NCBI GenBank assembly: GCA_015179025.1
Contig: WHUX01000088.1
Coordinates: 1 to 64,000 of the forward strand
Source of the DNA: Terfezia claveryi
Taxonomy: Eukaryota; Ascomycota; Pezizomycetes; Pezizales; Pezizaceae
DNA length: 64,000 nucleotides
Direction of reading: 5' to 3'
Both the position numbers and the translations under genes were made by a program. Within the stretch, counting starts at the first letter, position 1; every line of letters begins with the position of its first letter. Positions 22,331 to 34,969 of this stretch are shown here, piece after piece. The notes below the pieces were generated by a model that ran no database searches, was not told the DNA's origin, and saw only the letters and a program-made list of their open reading frames with translations.

Positions 22331-23580
22331 GGGAAGAAGGGTTTCAGAAGTGAGGTGTGGAAGGAATAATTAATATTATTGAGGTCAGGGAAGTCAGTGA
22401 AGTCAAGTTTAGCATTTTGACTCCATGGTGAATATTTGGTAATAGTGAAGGAGCCTATCTATTTAGGGCATAGTTTGGAGGAGTAGTATCTTGCTGGTAG
22501 GTTTTTTGTTAATAGCATTACCTGATCATTGACTTGGTAATCAGGAGAGGCTCTTCTATGTTTGTTGGCTTGCTGAATTTAGTCCTTTTTTGCCTTAGTA
22601 AGGTTTTTAGCAACCCAGTAAAATCTGGTTGTAGGGTTTGAATAGGTAGGTATAAGGTGAGGTAGGATAGGTGCAGACAAATTAGGCTGGTATTCTAGCT
22701 TGGTAAAGAAGGAGGAAAGTCCTCTTGTGGCACTAACTCTTATATTCACCTCTGTTTGAACAGAAGGTATGGCTTGTACCCAATTCATTCCCTATTCTAG
22801 CTTCTTAGCTGCAAACATAGGAATAATTGTCCTATTCTTTCTTTCACTTATCCCATCAGTTTGGGAGTAATATATAGAAGATGCTTTATGTATAATTCCA
22901 TTTTTCTGCATCCAATCTTAAAATGTAGTAGACATAAATAAGGGGTCTTGGTCAGAAACAATTTCATAAGGAAATCCCACATTAGGCTTAATGAATCTTT
23001 CAAAGATATTAATAACTCCTAATATATCAACATTGTCTGTAACAGATAGTAAAAATGTAAAATCAGAATACCTATTAGTCATAACTAATAACTTATAAAA
23101 TATCAATATATGAGGCTTATCATCAATAGGAGTTCTATAACTAAGAGTAAATTCAGTACATGAAATCATAATAGGTTTCATACTAAGAAAATCCATAGCT
23201 ATGCTACCCTATAGCCTGGTTGGTATATTGAGAGGAGTAAGAAATCTAGGGGGTTTCTGTGTAGATCCCTTAGTGATTTGGCAGGTTTCATAACTCCTCA
23301 CAAATTCTTCAACTTGCTTATAAAAATCCTGAAAAATGTACTTATTAGTAAGCTCATGTACTGTTTTTGCAAGGCCTCCATGTCCAATAGTGACATGTAC
23401 TTGTTGGATAAGGGCTTCAGAGGCAGGGTTACCTTTAACTTGTAGTCCTTTAGGAATGACCATCCTCCTAGCAAAATTCTTTAGCAGGTACATGAACCCA
23501 TCCTGTACCTTTGTTGTAGGTACCTGCTCTCCTTTTTTAACTCTTAAGTACAGTGGTCCAAACATTGTATCTTTTTCCAT
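22331..23580 (-). pseudogene. E integrase
   Basis: The HHCC finger at about 23250-23450 has HVTIGHGGLAKTVHELTNKY and SYETCQITKGSTQ. The core at 22918-23196 has MDFLSMKPI and VSDQDPLFMSTTF, with the first Asp region decayed (VMTNRYSDF). The C-terminal part is at 22579-22788. It matches F closely in layout. Confidence 0.85.
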
Positions 23581-23599
23581 CTCTTCTCCATAATGCTAT

Positions 23600-24999
23600 T
23601 CCAACTTATAATCTCTTATTCACTTAGCAATTACTAAATTTGGTTCCATGCTCTTTTCATTATCATTCTGGACTCCTATTGCCTTTTTCAGATGGTTACT
23701 ATTGTGGAAGGGCTTATTGAGGGCCTTCAGGTTGTTTTTCCTAGTGTTACAGGAGCTGATAAAGTTTTAGTTCAGGTTATGGTAACCAAGACAATACTTA
23801 TATCTTAGTATGACTTTTCCTCCTATGGTAGTGACATTTGGGAGTCCTGGGCATAAATGAGACCAGTAGCTATCTTGGTTGCATATGCTGTATTTTCTGA
23901 TGGTTTCTGTTAGTAGTAGATAGAGTTTGTTGTCAAGGGGGCATTTGTTGCTGAGGTGAGTGGTTTCCATGCAGTTAGTACATCTGGGTAGAGGAAATTT
24001 AATGGCTCTGGGACAATCTTTCTTAAAGTATCCAAATGCCTAATATTTGTCATAAAGATTTATATTAGGATCTTTGTTATTATATTGGGAGTGTGTGTGG
24101 CCCACTTTACCACATTGGGAACAAAACTCTCTGTGCTAAGTTTTGTCAGAGGAGGATGGGAGGATTGGATTCTCAAGGGATTTGTTAGGAAGGGTGCTGA
24201 CAAAAGTTGCAGGTGAAGCTCCTAGAGGAGGAGGACGCTGAAAGTGCACCTTCTTGTTGTCTGCCTCATCCTTGCACTTAGGTGAGGCTGCCCTTCTCTT
24301 CAAGGTGCCTTCAAGAGTAGGGTTCCACTCCTGAAGGTTTCCCACAACTACAGAACCCCTATCAGCCCTTTTCAAAGACTGTTCCATCTGTTCTATAGTC
24401 ATGGGTTCCCTGCCTCTTTCCCATTCCTCAGGTTCATCTGAGTCAGAGGATTGATCTACAAGGGTCTATTCCTGTGAGTCCTCTGCCTCAGAGGCAGTAA
24501 GAGCGGAGGGAGAGAATATACTAGGTCTTTTGTTAATTACTACTTTAAACTTGGGTTTTCTTGTAACTAACCTTCCTCTTTCCTCACTCTCTTATTGTTG
24601 CTATTGGGCCTGGGCCCTGGTATTGGTGGCAGCAGTTTGAACTGCTGCTGGCTCCTACTGGAGCTATCTGAGCCTAAAATTTCTTTGTAGGGTGTTAGAT
24701 TCATCAGGTTCAAGATTATCTTCAACTATAGCTTTGTATCTTTTAGCCTCAAAGATTGCATTTAGGCCTTTTCTATCATGACAGGTAGGCCTAGTGCCAT
24801 TAACCTCCTGCACAGGTCTTTGTGGGAGGTTGGTAGTGGTGATCTGGAGAGGAGAGAGTCTCCTTCTCCTTTGGATGGTGTTGGGAGATTGTTTCCCAAG
24901 GATTGGTAGAGTCACTAGTCTTCTGGTAGCTCCTCTGATCTTGAGCTGCTATAGAGAAGGCATGGTTGGTGATAGCATCAGAAAGATTTTAGCTTGCAT
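23600..24999 (-). pseudogene. E zinc-knuckle segment between RNase H and integrase
   Basis: A decayed reading frame of about 460 codons upstream of the integrase. It is basic and Ser/Pro-rich first (EEWERGREPMTIEQMEQSLK), followed by CSQCGKVGHTHSQY (a knuckle whose last Cys is now Tyr) near 24080-24130 and by CTNCMETTHLSNKC, an intact CCHC, near 23930-23970. Then comes WSHLCPG...YKYCLGYHNLN, which resembles the first knuckle region of F. Such fingers belong in Gag, so this position is unusual. A LINE ORF1 origin was considered; the shared position in F argues against it. Confidence 0.65.
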
Positions 25000-25029
25000 T
25001 TTATACACGGCGTGTACACAATACTAATT

Positions 25030-26990
25030 TTCAAAACTCTGCATTAGAACAAGATCTCTCACACATAATATACTTTCTACAATACTGATACTTACAATTC
25101 AATCTCATCTCGCACTCTCACAATATGCAATCAGACATTGTATGCCCTATTCCCAATGTCTTCCTCTTCACATATACACTTTCAACACTCTTTTACCCAA
25201 CTCAATATTATGATTGTGAGCCTATTACTTGTGACCTTCAGAAGGTAGACTAGTCCCTTTTCACATTATGATTGCAAGCTCATTACCTGTAACCATCTGA
25301 AGGTACAATACCCCCTCCTCACTATTGTCATTGACACTGCACTCTTTTACTCTCATACCTGTATTTTATACATTTCCAAAAATGTCTTGATTCTCATAAT
25401 AATATCTAAATCTAGCTAAATAAACAACTATGATTGCACCTCTAAAATCACTGTGCAAATAGCCCATATATCCAACTGTGCAAATAGCCCTAGAAATCAG
25501 CATGCAAATAGCCCATATACCCATGTGCAAATAGTCCTAGAAATTAGTGTGCAAATAGCTCATATATCTGCGTGCACATAGCCCTAGAAATCAGCGTCTA
25601 GATAGCCTAGAAGTTAGTAGCCAAATAGCCCTAGAAATCAGAGTGCAAATAGCCTATATATCCAACCATGCAAATCAGCCTGGAATCCACTGTCCAAATC
25701 AGCCTGGAATCCACCACCCAAATCAGCCTAGAATCGAGTGAGCAAATCAGCCTGGAATCGAGCGAGCAAATCAGCCTAGAATTGAGCTAGCAAATCAGCC
25801 TAGAATTTAGTGACCAAATCAGCTGTGAATCAAGTGAGCAAATCAGCCTAGAATTGAGCAAGCAAATTAGCTTGAAATCGAGCGAGTAAATCAGCCTAGA
25901 ATTGAGTGAGCAAATCAGCTTAGAATTGAGAGAGCAAATTAGCTTGGAATTGAGTGAGCATATCAACTAGCAATCGAGCAAGCAAATCAGCCTGGAATCG
26001 AGCGAGCAAAGTAGCCTAGAATTCTGCATGTAAATGAGTAAGAAAATGAGCGACAAAATGAGCAAGAAAATGAGCAAGAAAATAAGCGAGCATACAACCT
26101 CCATACAGTGGTACAAATAATCAGAGAAATTAATGTATACAGGTATTCTGAAGCAATGATAGGAAAAAAACTCTAAGTCCCAGGTGGCCACACTTTTGAA
26201 AAAAGGTACCCGCGCGCTCCCTATTCTCACGAGCCCCCTAATGTTCAATCTAGTTCCTGCAGTCTCAGAACCAGTTCCTGCAGTCTCAGAACCAGTTCCT
26301 GCTATCTCAGAACCAGTTCCTACTGTCTGAGGACCAGCCTCCGCTATCTAATAATTAGCACATAGCTGGTGTTAGAATAATCTCTGTAGTGTCGGGTTTG
26401 AGTTCCTCTAGGCATGGGCACCATCTAGTATGGTGGAGGAAATAGCTATATATGGTAAACATGAACATAGACTGGATTCAGTTAGTAATAGACTAGATTC
26501 AGTCAGTGATAGACTAGATTCGGTCGGTAATGACTAGATTGTAGTACTCTGATAGGATTGTAGTGGTCCGATAGAATTGTAGTAGTTCTAGTAGGTAAGG
26601 TATTAGTATTATATAGCTAAAGGGTTAGAAATACTTAAAAGTGTGGACAATGGACATGATGTGCAGAGAGAGCTCGTTATGAACAAATTGCATAAAAGAG
26701 TGGCATTAGGAATGATGTTGAGCCAACTTATAAAGAAAAATAAGAATATGCATGCAATGTAGTTAGTAACACACATAAGAAAGATCTGCATAGCTAAGCA
26801 TTAGCAATGCAGACAATGTCAAAAAGACAAATTGAGGTTGTAATACTTGCAGGCTTATTGTAAGGTAAGAAAATTTTTGCTAATAGGAGAATGTGAGAGA
26901 GGAGTTTTCTTGAAAGTTTATATTAGGACAGAGAGATAGTTACTTACTACTAGATATTGTAGTAAAGAAATTGTATAATGAGAAGACTAT
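25030..26990. mobile_element. I: repeat-rich insertion in E, related to H
   Basis: Interrupts E between RNase H and the zinc-knuckle segment; boundaries are uncertain because I found no terminal repeats. It contains a roughly 65-bp tandem duplication (25211-25320), short CAAATAGCCCATATATCC-type units (25455-25680), 24-bp units like those of H (25730-26040), four 21-22-bp CAGTTCCTGC units (26250-26340) and four 24-bp TAGACTAGATTC units (26465-26545). The block 26160-26460 resembles H at 8190-8400 (CTCTAAGTCCCAG; GGAGGAAATA..ATATATGG). Confidence 0.55.
25730..26040. repeat. 24-bp minisatellite shared with element H
   Basis: About 13 units of the AGCGAGCAAATCAGCCTAG type, with the same variants as at 7590-8160. 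Confidence 0.85.
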
Positions 26991-26999
26991 CCAATAGAG

Positions 27000-28560
27000 A
27001 AGGAATTAGGGGGACTATATACTTCTCTAGACAGTACATCTACTATGTGGTTATCCTTACCCTGAATGTATTCTAGGGTTAGGTCAAAGTGACTCATAGT
27101 TTCTTGCTACCTTCTCTTCATCTGACTTTTAGGGATACTCTCCATAAATGTAACTAAGAGTTTGTGATCTGTTTGGATAATTACATTATGACCCTGTAGT
27201 TCAAGCCTGAAATACCTCAGTGAGTCAACAATTGCTAATAATTTCTTATCAGTTGTTGTATAATTCATTTGTCTATTATTTAATTTCCTAGAGTGAAATT
27301 CTGCTGGCCTGATAACACTATTCTCCATTTGGTCAATCCATCCTGAGATTCCTGTATTACTGGCATCTATAATTAAATAGATTGGAAGACCTGAGTCATT
27401 ATAATTGGCTTGAGCACCTTATTGCTCATTATTAGCTCTTTAACTCTCATAAATGACTCATTATACAAGGGAGTCCACATGTGCTTCTTTATTGACCCTT
27501 GCAATTCTGATAGTAGTTTGGCTACAGCTACTAATTCTAGACAAAATCTTCTCAAGTAATTAACCATCCCTAGAAATTTCTGTAATTTCTTTTTTGAGTC
27601 AAGGATAGGGTAATTTGCAATTTAGTTGATTTTTTCTGAATCTATTTCTAACCCTTACTTGGTAACAATGAATCCCAGTACCTTTAGCCTTAGAGCAAAG
27701 ATCTGGCATTTCTTTTTGTTGAAGAAAAACTTTTCCCTAGCCAATATCCTGCAGATCCCTCTTAACACTTCCTTATATTCTTCCAGGATATCTGTTCTAA
27801 TCAGAATGTCATCTAAATAAACCATAACTGTTTTTCCAATATAATCTCTTAGTAACCAATTCATAGCCTTCATTATAGTTGCAAGTGCATTGCAATCTCC
27901 TTGCTGCATAACTAGTGAGTCAAATTTCCCTAGATAATTTATAAAGGTACTATGTTTTACTCATTTATATGCATACCTAATATTGTGATACCTATCTACT
28001 AGATCAGCTACTAAGATATATTCCTTCCTGGCTATCCAATCCAGTATTGCCTTGATATTAGGCATAGGTGTTTTATTCTTTTGCACTAGCTTATTTTTGG
28101 GTATACAGTATAGCAAGAATCTAGCCTGTTGCTTACCATTCTTATCTAAATCCCTTTTAGGCTGTATAAACATAAGGATACTGTTGAGAGAACTAGATGG
28201 AACTATTCTTCTAGATTCTAGTTTAGTCCTTATTTTATTTATAACTTGGTCTAAAAACCTAGTATAATTTGTATAATATGCAGGTTCCCAAGTTGCTCCT
28301 TTAGGGACTATGATTTTATGTTGCATGATATTATAAGGTTCCTTAATAGGAGGCAGTGCTGTAGGTTTCTCATCTGGGAATAGTTCAGAGAATTCTTCAA
28401 ATATATTAAACTCCCTTTCTTCTAGATTAACTGCATTTGTAATAACTAGAGAGCTTCCATTATCTTCTAGCTCTGACCAGTCTAATGAGTCAAACCACTC
28501 TTGTGACTATTCCTAGTCTTCCTCTAGGTCTTCTGACAGATCATGCTACATCCAAAGTAT
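27000..28560 (-). pseudogene. E reverse transcriptase and RNase H
   Basis: RT: MQQGDCNALATIMKAMNW, then VMVYLDDILIRTD with YLDD intact at 27808-27819, and the thumb FALRLKVLGFIVTK. RNase H: AEFHSRKLNNRQMNYTTTDK, IIQTDHKLLVTFME and a decayed ADALSR equivalent (VDVLSRE) near 27035. Several TAG/TAA stops break the frame. Confidence 0.9.
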
Positions 28561-29205
28561 TGCTGGAGTTAGTTTTGGGTAGTATAGTAATCTACCTCCA
28601 ACTTCAGTTAATATAGCATGTGGGTCTTCATTATTATCCCAATCTTCTTTTGTCCTTCCTATATTCATAGCTGCAGTAGTGACTCTTCCAAGTATATCCT
28701 TAGTTTTAAGCATATTAAAGTCAATTCTTGTCCTGCCTGTAGGCTGTATAGTAATTGCATTATCTTTGACATTCATAATTGCTTTATAATCCCTCAGTGC
28801 AGGTTCACCAAATATAACATCCCAGTCCTTCAGGTTGCCTATATAGAATGTCCTAGTTTCTTAGTATCCTTGTAGATTTACTATGACTGTTGCTGTATTT
28901 GTCATCTGAGATTTGCTACCTTTAATTGCAGTTTCTAGAGGCTTTTTGCTGATCTCTTTCAAGGGTATATTAATCAGCTGACAGTAATTTGCTGATATCA
29001 GGTCTCCACCTGATATGTATGGATCAAATAGTACATAAGTAATATGTCCATTAATTTTAATTTCAGCTGCATTGGAAGTTCTATAGTTTTCTAGCACTAA
29101 AAACTTCCTTGTATCATTAGGATTCCTCATAACCTGGAGTGCAGCTGACTCTTGTTGTTTAATATCAATCTCCTGATAAGCTGTTTTCACCTTTTGTGGG
29201 GCCAT
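28561..29205 (-). pseudogene. E protease region
   Basis: Reads VLFDPYISGGDLISANYC, TAIKGSKSQ and the C-terminal DWDVIFGEPAL. F has LIDLQTKGGDLINSQF, AIKGSKG and GWDMILGEPAL at the same place. It looks like a retropepsin with a GGDLI motif instead of the usual D-S/T-G-A; function is inferred from position and similarity. Confidence 0.75.
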
Positions 29206-29209
29206 GTAT

Positions 29210-30613
29210 TATTAGGCCTAAAAGGTTGGTAAGGGGGGAATCTTCTAACTTCTGATCTAGATCCCATATATTGGTAAGCTAAAGATACCTTCTTATTAGG
29301 GCAGTCTCTAGAATTGTGACCCTTCTAACCACAATGATAGCAGGACCCTGTCCTTGCAACTTCTTCCCTTTTCTTCTCTTGTTCACGATAAGGTGTATAC
29401 TTGGTTTTATTCCTTTTAGTATTAGAGAATTTACCATAGAGGCCTTCTGGTCCACCCTTCTTACCAGCAACTTTAGCTGCATTCCTGGCTACCTTTTCAG
29501 GTAATTTAAATTCAGACTTAGTCCATTCCATAGGTTTACCAGGGCCTCATTACTTATTAGTCTTTTTCTGGTATTGTTGCAAGGATTTGGTCTCTTGTTT
29601 TAATACATCTTCCTAAATTGCAATTTTATTTAATATTTTCTCAAAGGTTAACTTATATGATATTAACTCTTTGACTTTAGCCCTAAGCAGAGGTACTAGT
29701 CCATCTACTAGTTTTATTTTTAGTACATGATCACTTATCATATCCTGTCCATTCAGGTTCTTACACTTAATTTTATACTCTTGCAGGTTCTGTGCATACT
29801 GCATGACAGTAATTTCTGGTTTCTAATAGTATGACAGATATTGTTTCTATAAGACTTCAGGTGCTACTGTAGAGATGAGTTTACCTCTCAGTTTTAATAT
29901 AAATTTATAGAAATTCCTGTCCTTAACATCAGTTTTCTTAGAGTAATACTAATTATACCAAGTCTGAGTACTTTTCTCAAACATAAAGCTTGCTCTATCT
30001 AAGCTTTTCCAACTTGCTATATCTATTCTCTAATACTCTACCCACTTCTATAACTGTTACATATAATTGTCAAAGGTAGTTTGATCTCTCCATTTTTCTG
30101 ATACTCTATCAATCATTAGGGGATTGGGAATCTTTGCAAGTTTATTTGCCTTTTTCACTAGAGATTTGCTAATCTATTATGATAGTATAGTTTGACCAGT
30201 GTTTTTAGACCATTCCAAATAGTGAGGACTGGGTTTCCTAGTTGACCTTTTCTTCCTATCATTATCAGAGCTATTATCTAACTCATTACCCTTAGATCCA
30301 GATCCTGGGTCCTCACTTTTACCTCCAGCTATACTACTAGAGCCCTTTCTAGACTTCTTGTTAGGAGTCTTACTCTTTTTGGTATGTGTTGGCTTTTTCC
30401 TATCTTTTGGTGGAGGTAGTATATCTTTTTCAGATATTTCTTCTATATCTGTTTCATAATCTCCATCATCTTCTTCTTCATATTACATACTTTTCCTCTT
30501 ACCCTTGCTTCCAGCTCCAAACAGTTTCCTTCCTATCTCCTCATAAGTCTCTAAAGGTTCTGTCAATGGAGGCACTATTTCTAGAGTTTTCAGATTATAC
30601 AGGTTACCCATAA
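29210..30613 (-). pseudogene. E Gag
   Basis: Start MGNLYNLKTLEIVPP at 30613, an acidic then basic Ser-rich linker (30300-30480), a Gag core (29613-30200), and a knuckle CYHCG-stop-KGHNSRDC at 29301-29342, where a TGG-to-TAG stop interrupts an otherwise intact CCHC. The layout matches F Gag at 57540-58999. Confidence 0.8.
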
Positions 30614-30833
30614 GTATGTACTATGTCAGGAAAGGCCAGTTTAATGCTAGCCATGGAACTACTTTACATAGGTTATAGGTTGGGTAAGGCCATACTGCTT
30701 TTGAAGTAGATGAGAGTTGAAAGTCCATTTGAACTGACTTGTCAAACTGGTCTTTCTGTTGAAAAATTATGAACTTTTCAGCTGCTTCAGCCAATAGTTC
30801 CTTTTTCCTTTTTGATAATATGTTGTTTATTGT

Positions 30834-31109
30834 CTAGTAAATAAATACCTGTAATATCCTTTGGTACCATGATTGCTCATTTTTATCCCAAAAGGCTTTT
30901 GTTGCAGGAGGTGTTATAATCTTTATTTTAGGCATGGCTGAATTAGGCCCAATGATTATTTCCCTTATTTCTATATCTTTCTCTAGAATATCCTTTCCAG
31001 TTGGAATCTTCTTTTTGGAAGTATTAACTAACTTGGCCTTGAGTGCTTCTAGCTCCTCAATTGTCATTACCTTTCTCCTGCCTTTTCTAGCTCTAGCTCC
31101 TCCTTCCAT
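30834..31109 (-). pseudogene. E small upstream frame (before Gag)
   Basis: 91 codons from ATG 31107-31109: MEGGARARKGRRKVMTIEEL ... EKDIEIREIIIGP ... WYQRILQ. F has a counterpart (MASELSKKTKRSRRLTML ... MDIEIGEPG) at 59095-59343. Role unknown; it could be the true N-terminus of Gag reached by a frame change. A divergent plus-strand frame starts at the other side of the ATG. Confidence 0.6.
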
Positions 31110-31392
31110 TACTCTAGTACTTTTTTGTTTAGGAGTCTCTATATCTATTAGATATTATACTACTGATTCCTTGGACTCTGTTTCTTCTATTCCTGATTTC
31201 TTTAAGGTAGATCCTGATGAGGAAGGATCTACTTCTTATCAACTTTCTTCTTATCCTCTATCTGTTACTTCTGATACCAAGGTTGACTATGGTAAAGGAG
31301 AGAGGAGGTTAAAGAGTAAAAGGGTTACTTTTGTTAATAAGATTGTTATAGAAGCAGTGTTTCCACTTAATGCTGGGAAAAAAGTTGAGTAG
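31108..31392 (+). other. E antisense frame, counterpart of the F antisense ORF
   Basis: Open on the plus strand from 30934 to 31392, running divergently from the E upstream frame, in the same relative phase as in F. The initiator position reads ACT, not ATG. KSKRVTFVNKIVIEA near its end resembles GKSVTFSD-stop-CVEV in F. Weak; it could be chance in a pyrimidine-rich leader. Confidence 0.3.
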
Positions 31393-32085
31393 AAGGATAG
31401 GAGTTAGACTACTAGGTACTTGTGTTTTTTTAGAGGGAGAAGTACAGAAACTTTCCTTGTTCTACTTATTAGGAGAATTCCCAATTTTTTTTTAGGCTAG
31501 GTAGAGAGTGGGGCTAGAATACTCTTTGGAGTTTGGATGTTGATAGGACTAGTTCTTATAATCCTTACTCTTATTGGACTTCTAAGGCAGTTTCTAGGTC
31601 TCAGAGTTACCAGTTGAAGTAGTTTCTTTTTCTACTTTCTCTTTTTCAATCAAGGGTTTTACCTTCTTAGGTTCCTTAATTGACTTTTCAGCCTCTTGTT
31701 TATTCTTGAGCTTTTGAAGTAGATTGCTGCTACTTGTTTTGCTCTGACTTTTGTAAGAGTTAGGCTTTGAGAGATTTTCCTAAGTTTTCTATATATACTT
31801 TTTCTCTTACTAGTCTAATTATTTCCAACAACTTTCCTGTTATTTGCCAGTTTTCTAGATGCTACTTTTGTAAGCTTTTACTGATTACTATTTATTGAAT
31901 AGTCTTACTATTACTATTTGAAAGATAGTCTTACTGCTAACTATCAGACTTTGTACTACTATGCTTTATGCTATAGGCTTATACTAGCTCTAGTTTCTAC
32001 TCTTATTGGTAGAAACTTTGTTGATTAGGTAAGGTTGATTAGGCCTTCCTAGTTAAGTAAGAATCAAGTTCTTAGGTTAAAAAAA
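31393..32085 (-). other. E leader between 5' LTR and first frame
   Basis: AT-rich with many short frames. A 17-base sequence AAGGTTGATTAGGCCTT (about 32032-32048) recurs, with one change, in the F leader at 60117-60133. The bases next to the LTR (T-run then AACCTA) also match F (AACTTA). Primer site not identified. Confidence 0.6.
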
Positions 32086-32704
32086 TATAAAGTGTTGTTA
32101 GGGGGACTAGAAGATCTCATTAGATAAGATAAGAATCTTATCTAATCAGATAATCTCAGGCTAGTAATATATACTACAAAGTAGATTACTAATAGTATAT
32201 TGTTTATTCTCACTATTAAAGTTATTACCAGTAGCATAAGATTACTGTAATAGGTAAAGTAGTATAGGAGTGCCAAAGGCACTTAGAAGATTAACCAATG
32301 GAACTTCTATATTGATTGTACTCTAACTATGTTCTGAGTTCTAACTCTCTATCCAACTGAAGGGAAATTCAGGAGACTATATGTGTTACCAACGGGACAG
32401 TACTAGGGCAGTGCTGAGGTAGTGCACCATCATTTGACCCTTATATGGGATTGAGATCAGCATCATTTAATTTTCTAGATAGTACTTCTAAATACTATCT
32501 AGTATAAAATAGGTTAAGTCTTAACTTTGACTTATACATATAAAAGCATATGATAATATATGAAAGCATGTGAAATATAAGCAAGGCAGACAGCACACAG
32601 AATATTGTGTATTTTGAGATGCTTGCTGAGTAAAAAAATATATAAGAAATATATTTGTGAGAGAGAGGGTTAGTCATAAGGTATGAGTAAGCCACTTCCT
32701 TACA
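32086..32704 (-). repeat. E 5' LTR
   Basis: 619 bp; inner end decayed to TATAAAGTG (TGTAATGTG in the 3' copy); outer end CTTACA followed by ATTGT. Confidence 0.95.
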
Positions 32705-33130
32705 ATTGTGGTGCTTCGGGAATTGCATTCATTAATCAGGCCTTCGTCAATAAAAATTCTATACCAATCTCCAAGTTAAAGACCTTCTATATTTTTGGCA
32801 TCATTGATGACTGCCTTATCTCTTCTAGAGCTATTACTGACCTCGTATATCGGCCCAGTACCATTGGAGACCATTTAGAGGTCCTCCTAATGTTTATGAC
32901 CAAACTAAAATATCCAATTATACTTGAGATCCCCTGGCTCAGAATGCATGATGTATCAGTCTGCTTTAGCTCTTATACCTTGCAATTCAATAGCTATTAT
33001 TGCAGAAAGAACTGCAGAGGTCTAAAAATCACTATCACAGAACTATATGCCTTACCACCTCCGATAATTTACCCAGCCCAAATAGTACACCAGCCCACAC
33101 ATATCAATGCTGCCTATCCCACTGTCCCCT
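32705..33130 (+). pseudogene. gypsy-2 protease, C-terminal part
   Basis: Resumes at the active site: CGASGIAFINQAFVNKNSIP, then FYIFGIIDDCLISS and YPIILEIPWLRMHDVS, aligned with gypsy-1 throughout. Joined to 20931-21091 across element E. Confidence 0.92.
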
Positions 33131-34799
33131 AGTGCCCCCAAAATCCCTGAATATTAGCTTTATTAGGGCAGGGGCTTTCACTTACCTTACTAGAAGGCAC
33201 AAGCTAAAGACACATACTTTCTAAATATATAAGGTAAACCTAGAGATCAACAAGACGAGATCTAAGAAGGAGTGGAAATCTATAGTTCTAGATAAATACC
33301 ATGCATGTATAGACCTGGTCTCGGAAAAAGCAGCAGAAAAGATTGCCCCCCATCAATCATACAACTATACAATTCCACTAGTAGAAGGTAAGACCCCCCC
33401 TGATAGACCTCTCTATAAGATGTCCTAAATGGAACTGAAAGCTCTGAAAAAGTATTTGAAGGAAAACCTCAACAAAAGTTTTATTTACTACAGCTTCTCT
33501 CTAGTGGGTACCCCAGTGCTATTTGTAAAGAAGTTGAATAGCTCTCTTTAGTTGTATATTAATTATCATGGCCTGAACAAGATAATAGTCAACAATAGAT
33601 ACTCCTTGCCACTAATCTAAGAGACATTAGCCAGGCTTTCTAAAGTAAAATGGTTCACCAAATTAAATATGAGAGAGGCATACAACTTGGTATGAATTGC
33701 TAAGGGGGAGGAGTGGAAAACTGTCTTCTAGATGTAATATAGCCATTTTAAGTACAATGTGATGCCTTTCGGCCTAACTAATGCCCCCGCCTCTTTTCAG
33801 AACTTTATCAATGATACTCTGTAGGACTTTCTGAACGTATTCTGCACTACCTACCTAGATGATATCTTTATCTACTCGGATACCCTAACAAAAGACAAGA
33901 TTCATGTCCGATAAGTACTGAAAAAGCTAGAGAGAGCTATATTATATCTGAAGCTGGAAAAGTGCAAGTTCCATGTGCAGAAGGTCAAGTATTTAAGGCT
34001 GATTATCACCATAGAGGGTATCCAGATAGACCCTGTGAAGGTTGCTATAATCTAGGAGTAGGAAACTCTAGCCAACCTCAAGGATGTATAGGCCTTCCTA
34101 GGATTCACCAACTTCTACCACCAGCTTATTCTGGAATACACAAAGATTATGGCACCCTTGATGGCATTGACAGAGATAAAGGGTATAGACAAGAGCCAGC
34201 ACTTCTAATGGAGTTTAGAAGCCTAATCTGCCTTCTAGAAGCTCAAAGAAGTCTTCTGCTCAGCCCTAATCCTAGTCCATTTTAACCCTAATAGCGAGTG
34301 CATTATAGAAATAGATACCTCTGACTATATTTCTGCCGGAATCCTGTCCTAGTATGTCAATGGAGTCCTCCACCCAGTGGCCTATTTCTCCAAAAAGCAC
34401 TCCCCAGTGGAGTATAATTATGAGATCTATGATAAGGAATTAATGGCCATTGTGTAAGCTTTTGAGGAATGAAAGCCCCACCTAGAGTCAGCAAAGGGGG
34501 TTATCGAGGTCCTTTCTGACCATAAGAACTTGGAATACTTCACAACTACCAAGCTACTGAATTGCCAGCAGGCTAGGTAATCAGAATTCCTGTTCTAGTT
34601 CAACTTCAAAATCAAGTACCAGCTAGGAAAGGCTGGTGGAAAACCAGATACACTGACTAGAAGATCAGGAGATCTCTCTAAAGTGGGGGATGAAAGGCTA
34701 AAATACCAGAACTAGGTAGTACTAAAGCCAGAAAATCTTGACCTGGCCACCAACATTCTAGCTAAGGCTAAGACTGAAGCTGATATTATAGATGTCAAG
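33131..34799 (+). pseudogene. gypsy-2 reverse transcriptase, RNase H and linker
   Basis: RT from about 33390 (YKMS, then ELKALKKYL), with [27 protein letters not shown] and catalytic YLDDIFIYSD (33852-33863). RNase H from about 34300 has [38 protein letters not shown] and LTRRSGD. The acidic linker follows. Stops are mostly TAG/TAA at Gln/Trp codons. Confidence 0.9.
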
Positions 34800-34969
34800 G
34801 CCAATACAGATACTAGAAGTGATCTCTAACAACAGGTAAAAAGGGCATATGCGGATGACCTACTGGCCAAAAACATTATCACCACAGTGGATTCTAGCCA
34901 GCGCCACTACCCCAAGATTTCTCTGGTCAAGTGTACCATCTAGGAGGGCATCCTCTACCACCTTAAATA
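34800..34969 (+). pseudogene. gypsy-2 integrase N-terminus, before element D
   Basis: Reads VKRAYADDLLAKNIITTVDS and ILYHLKY, ending at the TA duplication (34968-34969) of element D. Continues LYVLKVELHL.. at 41512. Confidence 0.88.

Larger units (their letters stand above)
21092..32704 (-). mobile_element. E: large chromovirus inserted in gypsy-2 protease
   Basis: Flanked by ATTGT (21087-21091, 32705-32709). Two 619-bp LTRs with TG...CA ends. Minus-strand order: leader, a small ORF, Gag with CCHC, protease with a GGDLI motif, RT (YLDD), RNase H, an insertion (about 25030-26990), a zinc-knuckle segment, integrase, chromodomain and tail. Without the insertion it is about 9.6 kb, like its relative F (9046 bp). 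Decay is moderate. It belongs to a different clade from gypsy-1/2/3: the protease motif, zinc-knuckle segment and leader match F. Confidence 0.93.

Noticed and set aside
23600..24999. LINE (Tad-like) ORF1 because of paired CCHC motifs.
   Set aside because: No endonuclease or non-LTR RT follows, and F has a similar segment in the same position within pol.
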